A stretch of 64,000 nt of DNA, from contig JADNRY010000301.1 of assembly GCA_015501585.1 (NCBI GenBank), positions 1-64,000 of the forward strand, read 5' to 3'. Below the pieces are notes generated by a model that saw only the letters and a list, made by a program, of their open reading frames with translations, was not told the origin of the DNA and searched no databases. The stretch comes from Rhodocollybia butyracea (Eukaryota; Basidiomycota; Agaricomycetes; Agaricales; Omphalotaceae). Of the stretch, positions 38,064 to 49,734 are shown in pieces. The position numbers were made by a program, and so were the translations under genes. Position 1 is the stretch's first letter; the number at the start of each line of letters is the position of its first letter.

Positions 38064-39545
38064 CTATATTCTGCAGTATATAGCAGCAGAAGGTAAGTAT
38101 GTGTCTGGACCCAATGACATGTTGACATTTCTAATACTCAGGTTATCTACTAGTACACTTTCCCCACCGTTGTTCATACCGTCATGGTAGAATACTCTGC
38201 CTTGGGAATCAACTATCCGTGATACAAAATGACTGTGCAATGGACTAAAATAAGATACACCTCTTAGCCTGTAAGTGGTCTGAGTGCTTGCAATAGTCAA
38301 TACTATCTCAGTGTCTATTGAGCACACCATACCATCAAGTGAAAATGCAATAATAGGAGAGGCTATCCGTATGGAGTATATTCTATGAACATGTGCATTG
38401 CAGATAGTGCATCTAGGTCCCAATCGATAAAGTGGCATATTGTTTAACCACGCAGAAGTAGAAGATGGAGCTTCCAAAAATGGACCTGTCAGGAGAGCTG
38501 CGGCTGGTTCTCGAAACCTTCTGGGTGAAATATGACCAGATGTGCACACTGCTTGGACCTTCAACCACGGTTCTTTTAGGCGAAAGAGTTGCCCCAATAC
38601 ATCTGAAGTGGAACTGTACATACCCCAGTGTAACATAGATAAATGCTGAATCTGCAAGCGGAAAGTATCTCTAATAGTCTCAAAAGAGATAGTGCGATTG
38701 AGGTTAGCTTGAAAATCCACATATATCTTTGGTAAGTATTCATAGATTGAAACATCCAAGTTAATCTCTTTCCATGTATGCCTTATTATGCTAAATAGAG
38801 AATCATAAGCACAGCTGTTATTGGACCATTTGAGGCACAAGGGTTTATCAAGTACCGGGAGATTTTCTGCACCTGAAGCTGGTGTTTTTGAAGAAAATAT
38901 AGAAGGGGGCGAGCAAGAGAAAATAAACTTAGTTGATGGTGGTGTAAATGGTTGTGGTGGAGTTGCGCAGAATGTATAAATAGTGTCAGCATTAGATTTA
39001 GAAGGTAGAGATGAAGATACTTTATGCAATGCAGGCTTAATATTTACATGACTGTTTGTTTTAGGAGGTGAAGGAGGTAAGGAAATATGCGATAATTTTG
39101 ATTTTTTTGGCAAGTTAGGTTGCATAGATTCTGATAGTCTTTTTTGCTTCTTAGGTAATGAACTAGATACAGTATTCTGAGTAACTGCAGTAATAGATAA
39201 TGAAGTAGTATCTTTTGTACCAGCCGCAAGCAACTGCTCCTTTGTCTTTTTAAATAATTTTTTGTCAACAATTGACCATTCAATATCCCCTGATGATTCA
39301 TGTATATAGGGATCTTTGTCAGACCATTTTATTGCAGAATGGACATTACAAGGCACATAAGATAGGCCTTTCCAATTGCGATATTGCTCTATGAGAGTAT
39401 TCCTTGTGGAACCATTAACAGATTTATCAAGCTTACCTTCATACCGCAATCTGGTAATTTCATCAAGTAATTCAAGTTCTCTAAATTCCTTGCGAAGAGA
39501 GCCAGTGGCGCCTCCTGTTATATGTTTTGAATCAAAACCTTGCAA
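38064..39545 (-). pseudogene. Helitron C-terminal part with USP-like cysteine peptidase
   Basis: 493 open codons that continue the PIF1 helicase after a one-base frameshift near 39597: TALSRSCSAHKTVILQGFDS joins the two frames. Residues 1-100 (FRELELLDEITRLRYEGKL, YRNWKGLSYVPCNVHSAIKW) are the region that usually follows the helicase in agaric Helitron proteins. A Ser/Lys/Pro-rich linker follows. Then comes a domain with a Cys box (WSNNSCAYDSLF, about 38790-38830) and a His box (HFVSRIVDSQGRVFYHDG, about 38175-38230), the layout of ubiquitin-specific (C19-like) peptidases. Its role in transposition is not known to me; cleavage of a host or self protein is only a guess. Confidence 0.68.
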
Positions 39546-39547
39546 TA

Positions 39548-40549
39548 TTACTGTTTTATGGGCACTGCAGCTGCGCGATAGAGCAGTGTGTTTGCATGGT
39601 GATCACTGAAAGTATTCAAATCTGTAGCATTAACTATCAAGCTTTGCCCTTGTGATGCATGTGCAGTCATAGAAAAACCTGGAAGGACATCAACCTGATT
39701 TCTCATAATACTTATGCGGGAATCATCTGGTAAATATACAAATCCAGATGTGTTTCTTCGAGTAAGTGGAACTACATTTAATGGTAAAGATTCAACTTGG
39801 ACAGGTTCAGGAGGGTCATCAAGTAGCACAAATAACACATCTAACACTTGCTGGCCATATTTACCCTTTGAAGCATGCCATGCGTACACAGTACCGCGCT
39901 GGCCTTTGGTAATATTCAACTCAGTTGCGGCATTATAGCGGATAATAACAGGCAAACCTAAGCAAAGCGAAAGTTTACCTGGTGCATGATGTTGATGACT
40001 AGAAGTTGGAATGTCCCACAACATAGATTGCAGGTCTTGTGTCATCAAAGTAATTTTTGACTTCTTTGCTTTTTTCAGTGATGTTTTCTGCTTAGGACTT
40101 TCTGTTTCAGTTGATATAGTATCATTGCTGAAAAAGTGTGTCAGCTCCTGACAAGTATCAGAAGCAACTGAAATTTTATACATCTCAATGCATCCTAACA
40201 TTGATACTTCATCAAGAACAACATATTCAATACCTTCAAGGCGACTGCATACTTCAGTCATGGTGCCTATAGAAGCTTCCTCTGTTTGCCCATTAAAACC
40301 CAAAAGATAATGATAAGTGGAGCCACCTAGAAGATTAGCAGCATTACCAGTTGGAGCAGTGGTAATAATTGCATGCCTTCGCTTTTGCAGAGAAAAAAAG
40401 TATAAAAGAGCCTTAACAACGCGAGATTTACCTGTACTACCCATTCCACCAATATAAAGAAGCAAAGGCTCAATGCATCCAGAAGAAGAGTGCTGGGCTA
40501 CAATGCGAAAAGTCCTCTCTTGCTCATTATTCAAGCAGAACTTATCCAT
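39548..40549 (-). pseudogene. PIF1-type helicase part of the Helitron
   Basis: Carries Walker A GGMGSTGKS (residues 34-42), ITTAPTGNAANLLGG, Walker B YVVLDEVSML, and a C-terminal HASQGQS motif of SF1B PIF1/RRM3 helicases. The middle looks deleted: after GCIEMYKIS the frame jumps to a region normally well over 100 residues further on (CQELTHFFSND). Open codons extend upstream of the Met at 40549 (FKPNVAEICDKSFFEKAGIE) to a TAA near 40648. Expected function is DNA unwinding during rolling-circle transposition. Confidence 0.82.
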
Positions 40550-40647
40550 GGCAGATTTGGCGTGTTTTTTTATGCTTCCATATTCTATACCAGCCTTTTC
40601 AAAAAAGGATTTATCGCATATCTCAGCAACATTGGGTTTGAACTTTT

Positions 40648-40956
40648 TTAGCTTATTTTAGTGGCGGTATCCCCAGAATGTGCACCCTTGGTTTTTCTTT
40701 CAATCAATATATCAGCTCTCATTATCTTCAAAACTGTATCCCAATCATTAGCATTTATACTTGAAATTTGAATAGGCACTGGTATTTTATATGGCAAAGT
40801 ATCCTCATCATTGTGTTTGCGCTGAAGAACATTGGTCCATCCAGAATTGAATAGCACATTTCTCATCACTTGCATTACTCTTTCTTTTGCAAGATAGTTA
40901 TGATTCCATACCACCAAACTTGTAATTTTCAAAAGCTTCATGCCATGATTCGCCAT
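40648..40956 (-). pseudogene. Helitron inter-domain fragment
   Basis: In frame with the helicase frame but separated from it by a single TAA (TKIS-stop-KKFKPN). Upstream, conserved sequence (LFKPWRTGKDLK, SWHEAFENYK) lies between this piece and the HUH frame, interrupted by a stop right after DKEDREF. So at least two nonsense changes separate initiator and helicase. Confidence 0.65.
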
Positions 40957-41014
40957 CTGCTTTAAGATCTTTACCTGTGCGCCAAGGTTTAAATAGAGCC
41001 AGGATTGTGCAGCA

Positions 41015-42409
41015 CTAAAACTCGCGATCCTCCTTATCAGGTCGCGGTAAAGGTGGACCTATTCGGAAGTTAGGCACCACATATTGCCAATTGCGGGTAG
41101 CAACAGGGGCATGTGTTTGAGCTAATGGATGACCTTCCATGTACCTGAGTACTGTATTTATAGTAGGTGCAGACTGATCAGACTCCAACTTTTCAGTATT
41201 ATTTGCATATTGATCTGGTATATCCTGCTTGCCACTGCGCTTAGCTGCTCTAGTAAAGCGGCGAATCCAATCATACAAGTACATTGATGTATGCTGCTCA
41301 GGCCAGTGGGTATAATCATAAGTTGAAGAAAGACCAATTAATTTACCTTTCTTTTTTATGAGAACAACTTTATTGTCACCTTGAATATCTTGAGGATACC
41401 ATACTTTACGTGCCTCCATTACAAATGTTTTCCAGTAAAATGGAACAAAGCGATGGCTGGAGTAGTGATCTGGATTTTGCAAAAGGTATAAACATATCAT
41501 TGGACTTCCTAATTCTAATTTAGTTGCTAAAACATTGACCATCTTTGTTAATACAGTGCGCGCCTTATCTTTTGCAGATTGAGAACCATCTATTATTGCA
41601 GTATTATTTTCAAATATAGTTTTCATACTATCAAATACTACATGTGTCTTCAGACCTGTTTTAGTTATATAATCTGTGACATAGCACACAACTGCTTTGA
41701 TTGCTGTACCAGAAGTTAAAGAAGTTACATCAGTGTTGCAGTGCATAAGATATGTGAGAGCAGGTGAAACATCATTAAGCCAAGGTTCCAATGTCTTAAG
41801 AGATATATGACCTGTCTCTGGTTCAACAGATGATAGTGGATAAGTTACCCGAGGAAAGCGTGCCTTGCACTTGCGATATTTGTTATTCAAACATGAAACA
41901 GCAAATTTGTCCATACTGCGGATAGTGCCATCAGGTCTAAATGCCCGCAAGCAATCATGCAAATTTGATTTCAGTAATAAATGATTTACTTCAAATAAAT
42001 ATTTGCTGTGCCATAGCTTATATGAAGTGCAATTACTACAAGATGCATTACTGCACCCACAAAAGGAAGGGGGCGGAGTAGGAAGGGTTAATTCAGGGCT
42101 AATGTAACCTTTATCAGTTTCAGCAATATGCACTGATTGTATAACCTCTTCCTTAGTAGATGATACAAACTCACCTACCCGGACACTTTCTAAATAGGCC
42201 AACAACTGGACTTGAAAATCTGAAGTCGGATCTAAAAGCTTGTTTCTGATTTCTAATGGTGTTAATGTATTAAGAGCATATGCGACACCATGAAGATGCA
42301 AAGTAAGCCGCCCTTGCTGCTCCACAGTGCAATAATATGCAGCCATAGGACCAAACAAACCAGGTGATGCAGATGTACCAATAACAATATCTAAAGATAA
42401 AGTAATCAT
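41015..42409 (-). pseudogene. Helitron HUH replication initiator (Helitron_like_N)
   Basis: 464 codons with the metal-binding HUH motif in QGRLTLHLHG (His38-Leu-His40) and a tyrosine block CYVTDYITKTGLKTH (about 41640-41700) whose two Tyr match the Rep-type Y2 catalytic motif. Further on, a CGCSNASCSNC cysteine cluster and THWPEQHTSMYLYDWIRRF are typical of fungal Helitrons. This domain nicks and rejoins single strands. The upstream part of the domain lies in two other frames (42406-42675 and 42576-42914). Confidence 0.82.
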
Positions 42410-43187
42410 AAAGTGGAAAAACCGGGACCTGCAGCTGGATTGTGGCTTAAAAGCATCCGGCGGGTTTCACTGCTGCGCAAAGGCACATTGAAAGACTCTT
42501 TAGTGTCAGCAAAATACATGCATATTGGATGCTTCAGATCACATGGGGCAATAGTGAAATACCAGGTAGGTGCGCCTACATAAGTTGCAAGAGACCATAT
42601 TTCATGTTGCATAATTTTTTTACTACTGATCGAACCTTGAATCTTTTTTGAACCAAGTTCCATATCCCGCAGCAAAGAAAAACATTTGCTTTCTTCTTCT
42701 GAACTGGTTTTACAAATTCACCACTGGCCATGCGGCTACTTAGGTCATGTAAAGTATCTTTGTTAACTGAAAGCATGCGGGCTGCTATATCATCAATTTG
42801 TTTGGAATTAGCTACAATAAAACTTTGAGTAGTGCTAGCTTTTATTTGCTCATGATTGAATGCCACAAAAGGAAATGAGAGATCCATCTGAAACCGCTTA
42901 TCATGATACATCATCAGAAATCTCTTGTGAGTAGTATCTGATAAATTTGACTCAGAAAGTGAAGTTGAGCCTATTCACCCTAAGCCAAATGGAAATAGCC
43001 ATGGAAACATCTTTGGATAGAGATGAACATTGTTCCATATACTTTCTGGCTTGGCAGCATGTGATGTGCGGAGAAATTTACCCTTGTTATCCAAATGATG
43101 AATAGCTATTGCGCGGAGTTGATCTTTTGACTTTAAGTCAATATCTTCCCCAACAATGCCGTTATTAGGCCTAAAATCGGCCTAAGG
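42406..43187 (-). pseudogene. Upstream part of the Helitron initiator, frame-broken
   Basis: Three pieces in different frames: DQLRAIAIHHLDNKGKF with ESIWNNVHLYPKMFPWLFPF (about 42990-43120), which then meets a stop after FGLG; 42576-42914 (FVAFNHEQIKAST); and 42406-42675 with TWYFTIAPCDLKHPICMYFA, the start of the Helitron_like_N domain. Together they link the HUH frame to the DUF6570-like piece beyond the LTR insertion. Confidence 0.75.
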
Positions 43188-43189
43188 CG

Positions 43190-44917
43190 TGTAACCGTAC
43201 ATTTTGACACTTTGTACATGTTATACAATGCAATAAGAGAGTTATACGGAGCCCGAGCATGATAGCTGTTGCCGAGGCAAAGAACTTAACAATAATACTC
43301 AGCGAGCCGTGAAGGTACGCCCACAAGCGTAGCCTAGAGCCAAGCTAGCAAGGATACCTGGGCTGCCCGGAGATGTAACGCTAGATCGTCAATCTAGTTA
43401 TACCCAAGAGTGTAGACTCTCTAAACTACAGGACATCTCGAAGCGGGATAAGTACTAAGCCAATGCGTTACTCGAGGGAAGGAATTATGAGGGAAGGCAT
43501 CCCTCGCACTAAGACCCCCAACGAGCTATGTTAAGATGTGGACTTTACAGTCTGTAACAATGGACCAGAACGATCCCGAGGAAACCGTAAAGATCTATTC
43601 GTGGCACCGGTCACAACCGTGAGGACGGTAGAAACATGCTTAGCGGTCCTACGGAAAGCTACATGCCGGGATAGCCTTGGCAAATCGAAACATTTGATCT
43701 TAGAAATCATACACGGAAGGTCTTATCCGTTAAAGCCGACTATTGGGAATCACTAGTACATACTCAGCGCAGTTGCTCAAGATTATCATAAGTGGTGTCG
43801 TTGGAAAGCTAGATAACAGGCCTTCTCGAGAGAATGTTAATCACACTCAGGATGGACAGAACTATCTGAGGAATAGAATGAAACTCACCCAAGGGAAACC
43901 GGGCGGCGAGTGATCATGAAGCGTAAGCGTACTCCTGACCCCGGAGAATTGTGGAGTAATCGGAGAAACCTTGCTCAGATCAAAACACTCTAAAACTATG
44001 TTAATCCTCACGAAATCATATTTTACCTCTGATATATACCCAAGAATGGACTATTTCTTTATCGTGTGTACCATATATAGGCTGGAGTTTCCTTTCCGAG
44101 CCAGATTCCTCTGTTCCACTCTCTTTCCGTCTCTCTCCGTATCTGTTTCATCTATTTTTTGTATTAAACTCTCTCTACTCAGTATATAAGCCAGATATAT
44201 TTATTCAATAAGACAAGTTTCTTGCCCTCGACTTGACTGCTAAGACCAGTGCTCCGTAGAGCGTCCCCACGGGATCAGTAGCGTGACGCCTCCTGACTTG
44301 GTTATCTTAAGAAAGTAATAAACTTCACGCGCTTCGCAAAGCCCATTTATATCTTGATCAAATTTAAGTGTGTAGAGTTCTCTTGAACTCCAGATCAACT
44401 CAAATCTAGTTGCTTCCTTAGAGGGGACAGCTTCTAGTAAGGGATTATTTGGCTCCAGAGTGAGGGTTCCTTAGTTGACTTCTTCACGAAGTTAGACGAG
44501 CCACTAAGATTGTGGTACGAGTTCCTAGTGATTAAGTTCACTCACAATATCGTAGCTTGGCCCAGAGTTTGGTCGAGGACTTTACGGTGTCACAGCAGCT
44601 AGTGCCAGAGTTTGCCTAGGGTTGTTGACAAACCTCGAGATTACTATTCTAGCTAGAGCCAGAGTTTGCCTAGGAGAATCTTAGTTTCGTTGTATTGGTT
44701 TTGGTTTTGGTTAATTGATTTGGACATACACACCTGGTTCCCTCGTACACTTGTACACCCCAACTAGGCTTCTCTCGACTTAGTTCTAAGAGTTGTCTAA
44801 GCTTAGTTACCCACATTAGCGCTACAGTCTTGAACCTGGAGCAGTCGCGCGCGTACATCCGATATTACAAGACTTTCCCTCGGGGAATCTCTGACAACCC
44901 GCCCTCGCTCCCTTACA
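43190..44917. mobile_element. Probable solo LTR inside the Helitron
   Basis: 1728 bp segment starting TGTAACC and ending CCTTACA (TGTAA/TTACA inverted ends). It has TATATA boxes near 44081 and 44181 and a pyrimidine-rich leader, and no coding sequence. It separates two Helitron pieces that belong together. Flanking bases (AGGCG on the left, TATTG on the right) do not match, so no target duplication is visible. Either flanking Helitron sequence was lost, or the LTR arose from recombination between two insertions. Confidence 0.6.
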
Positions 44918-45560
44918 TATTGATAGTCTGGTTAGGTGCGGTAGTGTTTTTGTTAGGTTGTTTTATAGCACCTTTCACATACCTACACGTAAATACCCAA
45001 ATACCGTGAACAGTAAACACACACTCTCCATCTTCTATTCCGTCATCTTCCAGAGTATCATGAACACTAACTCCTTCAGCATTGCGGTTTGTTCCTTTCT
45101 TGAAGTACTCAACAGCAACAATAGGTTTATTGCTTGAATAAGTATCTAAATTAGAGGGAGAAAACACAACATCAGTGTAGTCACCATGATTCAATATGCA
45201 ATATTTGATAGCATGCGCTACAACATTGCGCCTCACTAGTAAAAGTGCACGCTTATAATCTTCATCAGTAGGAGTGCATGTTCCAGAAAACATGATAGCA
45301 AGAACTTCATCAAAATCATCCCTGGGGGGGTAATACATCATATATTTTAGGAGTGGGATTCTCAAATGCAATATAACATTAGAAACAAGCTTGCTGTGAC
45401 CAATTGAGCCCCCAATTTGAACCCGGACAAAGCATTTAGAGTGTCGCACCCTTGCCACCAATAATTTCTCAATAAAAGTAAGTGACTGCAACTCTGGAGG
45501 AACATTACCCAGCCACAAACCATTGGCCAAAGCGAGTGGTGGAACAACACCTTGCCTGAC
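44913..45560 (-). pseudogene. DUF6570-like region of the Helitron
   Basis: Open frame (Met at 45530, upstream frame open) with LANGLWLGNVPPELQSLTFIEK-like start, LLVARVRHSKCFV, and LLVRRNVVAHAIKYCILNH. This is the pattern of the DUF6570 domain found in fungal Helitron proteins between the N-terminus and the initiator. It runs into the LTR at 44917 and ends at a TAA formed there. Confidence 0.75.
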
Positions 45561-45626
45561 CTTTACGCGGCAAAAATCGCAAATTTGATCAGAACAAGAT
45601 GCATCTAAAACAGGGCCCCGCAGTTC

Positions 45627-46300
45627 TCACACAGGCTCAGAAAGATTGGATCTGGGAACACGTGTCACACCAGGTTTTTCTAAAATATGCAGCATATTTT
45701 TTACATGTTTCAATGGAGACAAATTAGTCAAAACTGTAAGTTGACCACAAACAGCGCAGCCACCTTCTTCAAAATTTGCAGGGTCTGAAGCTTGGCACCA
45801 CTTGTGGACGATTTCATTTGTGCCTGCCTGTGAAATAGGCTCTGGAGGAAAATCCACAGGCTCAATAATAGTACTGGGAGAATCAGTCAAAGTGTGCTGC
45901 AAATTTGCATCAGTGGACTGAATAGTAATATTGGTGCTGCATAATTCAGACTGGTATGAGTTTACAAAAGCTAGTGGTGTGCTTGAAGATGAAGCTGAAA
46001 ATGAAGTCAGCAAAGATGAATGCAAATTGAGATCCAAAGGCTGTTCAGCCAAATAAGCAGCAGAGGCATTGATACATGAAGAAGTTGGAATTTTCTGCGT
46101 ACCAGTAGGTGATTTGGAAGCGGTAGCCAAATTTGCATTATCATTAGGCACACTATCAGATACCAAAAAAGAATGACAAGAAGTATCCCATGGTTGAACC
46201 TTAGCAGGTCTGCCTCCACCGCGGAAATATATTTGGGATTGCGCACAGACAGTAGAGTACTCAGAGGCAGAAAATAGACAATAATCAGATGCAACCTGCA
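45627..46300 (-). pseudogene. Helitron N-terminal region
   Basis: Same strand and just upstream of the DUF6570-like piece. The likely genuine part begins around FRGGGRPAKVQPWDTS. It contains a Ser/Thr-rich stretch and a Cys-containing block (ASDPANFEEGGCAVCGQLT) that may bind zinc with a downstream Cys pair. The open frame extends further to 46790 only because a 24 bp minisatellite is frame-neutral. Confidence 0.55.
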
Positions 46301-46547
46301 GCACAAGGTAAACTGCAATGAATAGCGGTGCACTTACAATTACCAATATTATACAATGCACACAAAGCTCAGCGTAGCACAATACATAAGATGCACCCCA
46401 ACATATTTCACAAGTTACACCGCAGGAGAATACCCAAAGCATAGCACTGCCCAATACACAGCACTCGCTGCAGTGCAGCACACAAGACTTGCCGAAGCGA
46501 AACACACAAGGCACCAGCACACAAGAAACACTGCAGCGCAATACATA

Positions 46548-46716
46548 AGACACGCCGCAGCGTAATACACAAGACACGCCGCAGCGTAATACACAAGACA
46601 CGCCGCAGCGTAATACACAAGACACGCCGCAGCGTAATACACAAGACACGCCGCAGCGTAATACACAAGACACGCCGCAGCGTAATACACAAGACACGCC
46701 GCAGCGCATAGTAATA
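46548..46716. repeat. 24 bp minisatellite
   Basis: Seven head-to-tail units of GACACGCCGCAGCGTAATACACAA, nearly perfect in the centre and decaying at both edges (degenerate units from about 46370 to 46760). Because 24 is divisible by three, all frames stay open, creating spurious repeat proteins. Confidence 0.88.
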
Positions 46717-46799
46717 TGCAGGACGTGCCACTGTACAATACACAAGATGTACTGCAGAGTAATACACATAACATATATATTGCACTGCAACTATGATGT

Positions 46800-47560
46800 G
46801 CAGTTACCATCTATTACAATAGGAATAAGCACAATATCAATAAATGTGAAGTTAAAAAAAAAAGCGCACCAGCAAAAACACAACCACAAACTTAGCATTG
46901 CACTTGGTAGCACTAGAATAGGACTGAAGCTGCAGCGCGCACAAGAGCATCAGATTAAGTTATTGGAGTCCAAGGAAGCACATATAGTACTCACAAAGAA
47001 GTCAAATAGCAAGCAGCAATAGATGGAAGGATCACAATTGGTAATAGCCCGAAAGCGACCCAGTGACTGCAGGCAAGGCGAAGAGAGCACCAAGGAAAGT
47101 CGTTAGAAAAGCTTAAGATGATATACACGCAGCACGCATGAAAAGGTCCAGCAGCGCACAACAAGTCTTGCAATTGAGGCAGAACACCCAAAGGGTTAGA
47201 AACTATGTGGGCTGGTCAGTACTTGCAAGGACAGAAAAGAAGATGGAATTACCAGTTTTAGTGACATATGTTTTGGTAGGAAATGACCTGCAGGCGAAAT
47301 TTGGATGCAGAGAGATAAAATGATATCAATGTAAAAAGACAACCTTTGAAGCATGTCATGTGAGAGTCACATGAACATTTGGTAAGCATCAAAGCAGCTA
47401 CTACCAAAGTCTCGCGCCGAGCAAAAGAAAAATAATATTTAACATACTACTTGAACAAGGGTGAACAGCAATACAATAAGCCCAGACTAAATCGAAGCGC
47501 GCTCGCTAGCACTAAGTAGTACAATTTCATCACTTTCAACTCCAGCTCTAGCTGGTAACA
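46800..47560. other. No gene seen
   Basis: Between the Helitron N-terminus and the next gene. It probably contains the Helitron 5' end, which I could not locate. No repeat or reading frame of note. Confidence 0.35.
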
Positions 47561-47565
47561 AAAGC

Positions 47566-48705
47566 CTAAATCGACACGCGCTCAAATGCATTTTCAAGAC
47601 CAACTTCCTCGCTTGTTCCAGCTTCGACAATCAACTGTGCCCGCGTAATTTTACCTTTATGAAAATCATTGAAAGCCTTAGGCAAGCGGGGCGACGTGAC
47701 AATTGCCATGCCACTCTGCAGCAGTGGTCCACTGGGTAAGCTAGTTCCGTGCCAATCACCAGGTTTCCAGAACACTACTTTGTTCAAAGCACCTTGAATG
47801 CGGATTCCATAGCTAGCTAGATAAAAATGACCACCCATGTCACCTTTGGAATTGTCGCGAAAGGTAGTCCACGACGCTGACCAGTCGTGAGGTTGTCTCT
47901 CAAAGTGAACAGCTCTACAGATAATCAGTAGTGCACAGTGCACCTGCATGCAAGTAACCCACCTGGCGTAATTTCTGGCAAATACACCAGAAGGAGGGGC
48001 AAGTTCTGCGTTGTGAAAAGTCACTGGTACTCCACCATCGACATTGATAGTATACGTCTGCTGCTTTCCACCATTTGCTATTGCTGTGTCCATCCTGTAA
48101 AGATTGTTGCCTTTAACAAGATCCTCTAGATCAGCGACCACTACACTTGGACCAAGCGACTTCACCAGGTTCCAGAAGAGGGCAAAGACCGAAGTAGATT
48201 TGTACTGCAGTTCACCTTTCTGGGATGGGGATAACTTGTGCTTGGATTCCAGATTCCACGCCAAATCGAGGTGCGTGCGAGAACGCAAGCCAGCAGACCA
48301 GCCACAGATGACAATAGACCCAGCATCTTCCTTCTAACAAATGGTTAGTGGCAAATTGTACCCCACTGCAAAAGTTCACTTACTCGCACATTCTTTTCTA
48401 ATGCAACATTCAGTAGCACAATCTCGTTAACCCAATGCAAGACCTTCTTGCATTTGCAGAAATCGCTGATCACCATCGCCACGGGTTTACCATTCTCATC
48501 CTCAAAAATGGCACTTTCATTGGGACCAACATTGTAGTCGAGTTTCGCAGTATCAACCATGAACATTGATTTGCGACTGATGCGAACATCAGGCTGAGGA
48601 GTGCAATTGATCTGGTAGGACCACAAATCCCAGATACTCTGGTTTTCAACTATCCAGCGCCTCGGTGGTGGATAAGGGTGCTTTTTTTTCTTCACAACAT
48701 GAACA
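47566..48705 (-). pseudogene. Dioxygenase-like gene, 5'-truncated
   Basis: Three exons on the minus strand. Exon a (48396-48705, DYNVGPNESAIFEDENG) ends at GTGAGT. Exon b (47960-48335) contains FALFWNLVKSLGP and FHNAELAPPSGVFARNYAR. Exon c (47566-47912) has FERQPHDWSASWTTF, GGHFYLASYGIRI and KPGDWHGTS. The GGHFY...G(I/V)...W-PGD-WHG pattern resembles the double-stranded beta-helix of 2-oxoglutarate/Fe(II) dioxygenases; fungal TET/JBP-like enzymes are one candidate group. The metal triad (His of PHDW, Asp, His of WHG) is only inferred. Upstream, the frame meets a stop (NECV-stop-LALQELR) near 48740, and the gene is then cut at 48874 by the fold-back element. Hence truncated and probably dead. 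Confidence 0.5.
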
Positions 48706-49439
48706 GGAATAAGTGCGCGCAGTTCCTGAAGAGCAAGTCACACACATTCATTGTGTGTGTTAAGAAGAAGGAGTTGTGCTAGTGCTCGCTTGCGCTTAGC
48801 TCGACCTCGTTGGACTGAAGTAGCTGTGTGTATAGCATCGCAAGCAGCATCTGTGATTTGGCACTTCAGGCAACCACATATTTGGTCTTATTAGTCTGCA
48901 CTTTTGTTACATTGACCTTACTAAAAAGACCCAAAAACCTAGGCAAAACCCAGGCAGCTAGGTCATGACCTTGGGATTTAGGTCATGACCTGGGAATTAG
49001 GTCATGACCTAAAAAATTGGTCATGACCTAGGTCAGGTTGGTCTTTTCCTGGGGTTGGTAGGTCATGGCCTGGGGTGAGATAGGATATGGCCTAGGTGGG
49101 GCAGGGCATGGTCTAGGTGAGGGAGGGGATGGTCTAGGTGAGGGAGGGGATGGTCTAGGAGGGGGAGGGTATAGTCTAGGAGGAGGAGGTTATGGTCTAG
49201 GAGGGGATATATAGTTAGTTTAAGAGGTGTAGGGTGAGAGTTTAAGAGGTGTAGGGTGAGAGTGGAGGATGGTGAGATAGAGAATATAAGCAAGAATGAA
49301 ATATCATAGAATCATGACAAGAAATGTGTAGTAACATATTGGGATTATTGGGATTTTTTACATATCTGTAGATTATGACAAGTCAAGCTAAGTCACAGTG
49401 CCCTGTTCTGGGTTGTCAGGCAAGAATGTGACTTACCTG

Positions 49440-49700
49440 ACCTAGCTGATTCAGGTCATGACCTGGGTGAACTAGGTCATGACCTACCTGACCTAGGTCA
49501 TGATCTGGATGAACTAGGTCATGACCTGGGTGAACTAGGTCATGACCTACCTGACCTAGGTCATGACCTGGGTGAACTAGGTCATGACCTACCTGACCTA
49601 GGTCATGACCTGGATGAACTAGGTCATGACCTACTTGACCTAGGTCATGACCTGGGTGGACTAGGTCATGACCTACCTGACCTAAGTCATGACCCAAGCC
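49440..49700. repeat. GGTCATGACC tandem repeat, left arm
   Basis: About six units of roughly 42 bp (AGGTCATGACCTGGGTGAACT plus AGGTCATGACCTACCTGACCT). Each half-unit contains the perfect palindrome AGGTCATGACCT. Mirrored in the right arm at 51915-52160. Open frames of the GHDLGQV type come from this repeat. Confidence 0.9.
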
Positions 49701-49734
49701 AATTTAAAAATTACTAAATTAGGAAATTTTTCCA

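Larger units (their letters stand above)
37989..46800 (-). mobile_element. Decayed Helitron carrying a peptidase domain
   Basis: Rolling-circle transposon read on the minus strand. The 3' end is marked by a GC-rich hairpin (CCACGCGCTTCGCGCGGTGG, 38004-38023) followed by about 14 bases to CAAGT at 37989, close to the CTAGT-type terminus of Helitrons with one change. Coding content in order: an N-terminal region with a Cys-rich CAVCGQLT stretch, a DUF6570-like region, an HUH initiator, a PIF1-type helicase and a cysteine-peptidase-like C-terminus. Several stops and frameshifts plus a 1.73 kb LTR insertion make it inactive. The 5' end was not identified; 46800 is a nominal limit. Confidence 0.82.

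Noticed and set aside
46408..46810. Cys/Leu/Arg-rich repeat protein (LRRVLCIT units)
   Set aside because: Product of the 24 bp minisatellite, open in every frame.
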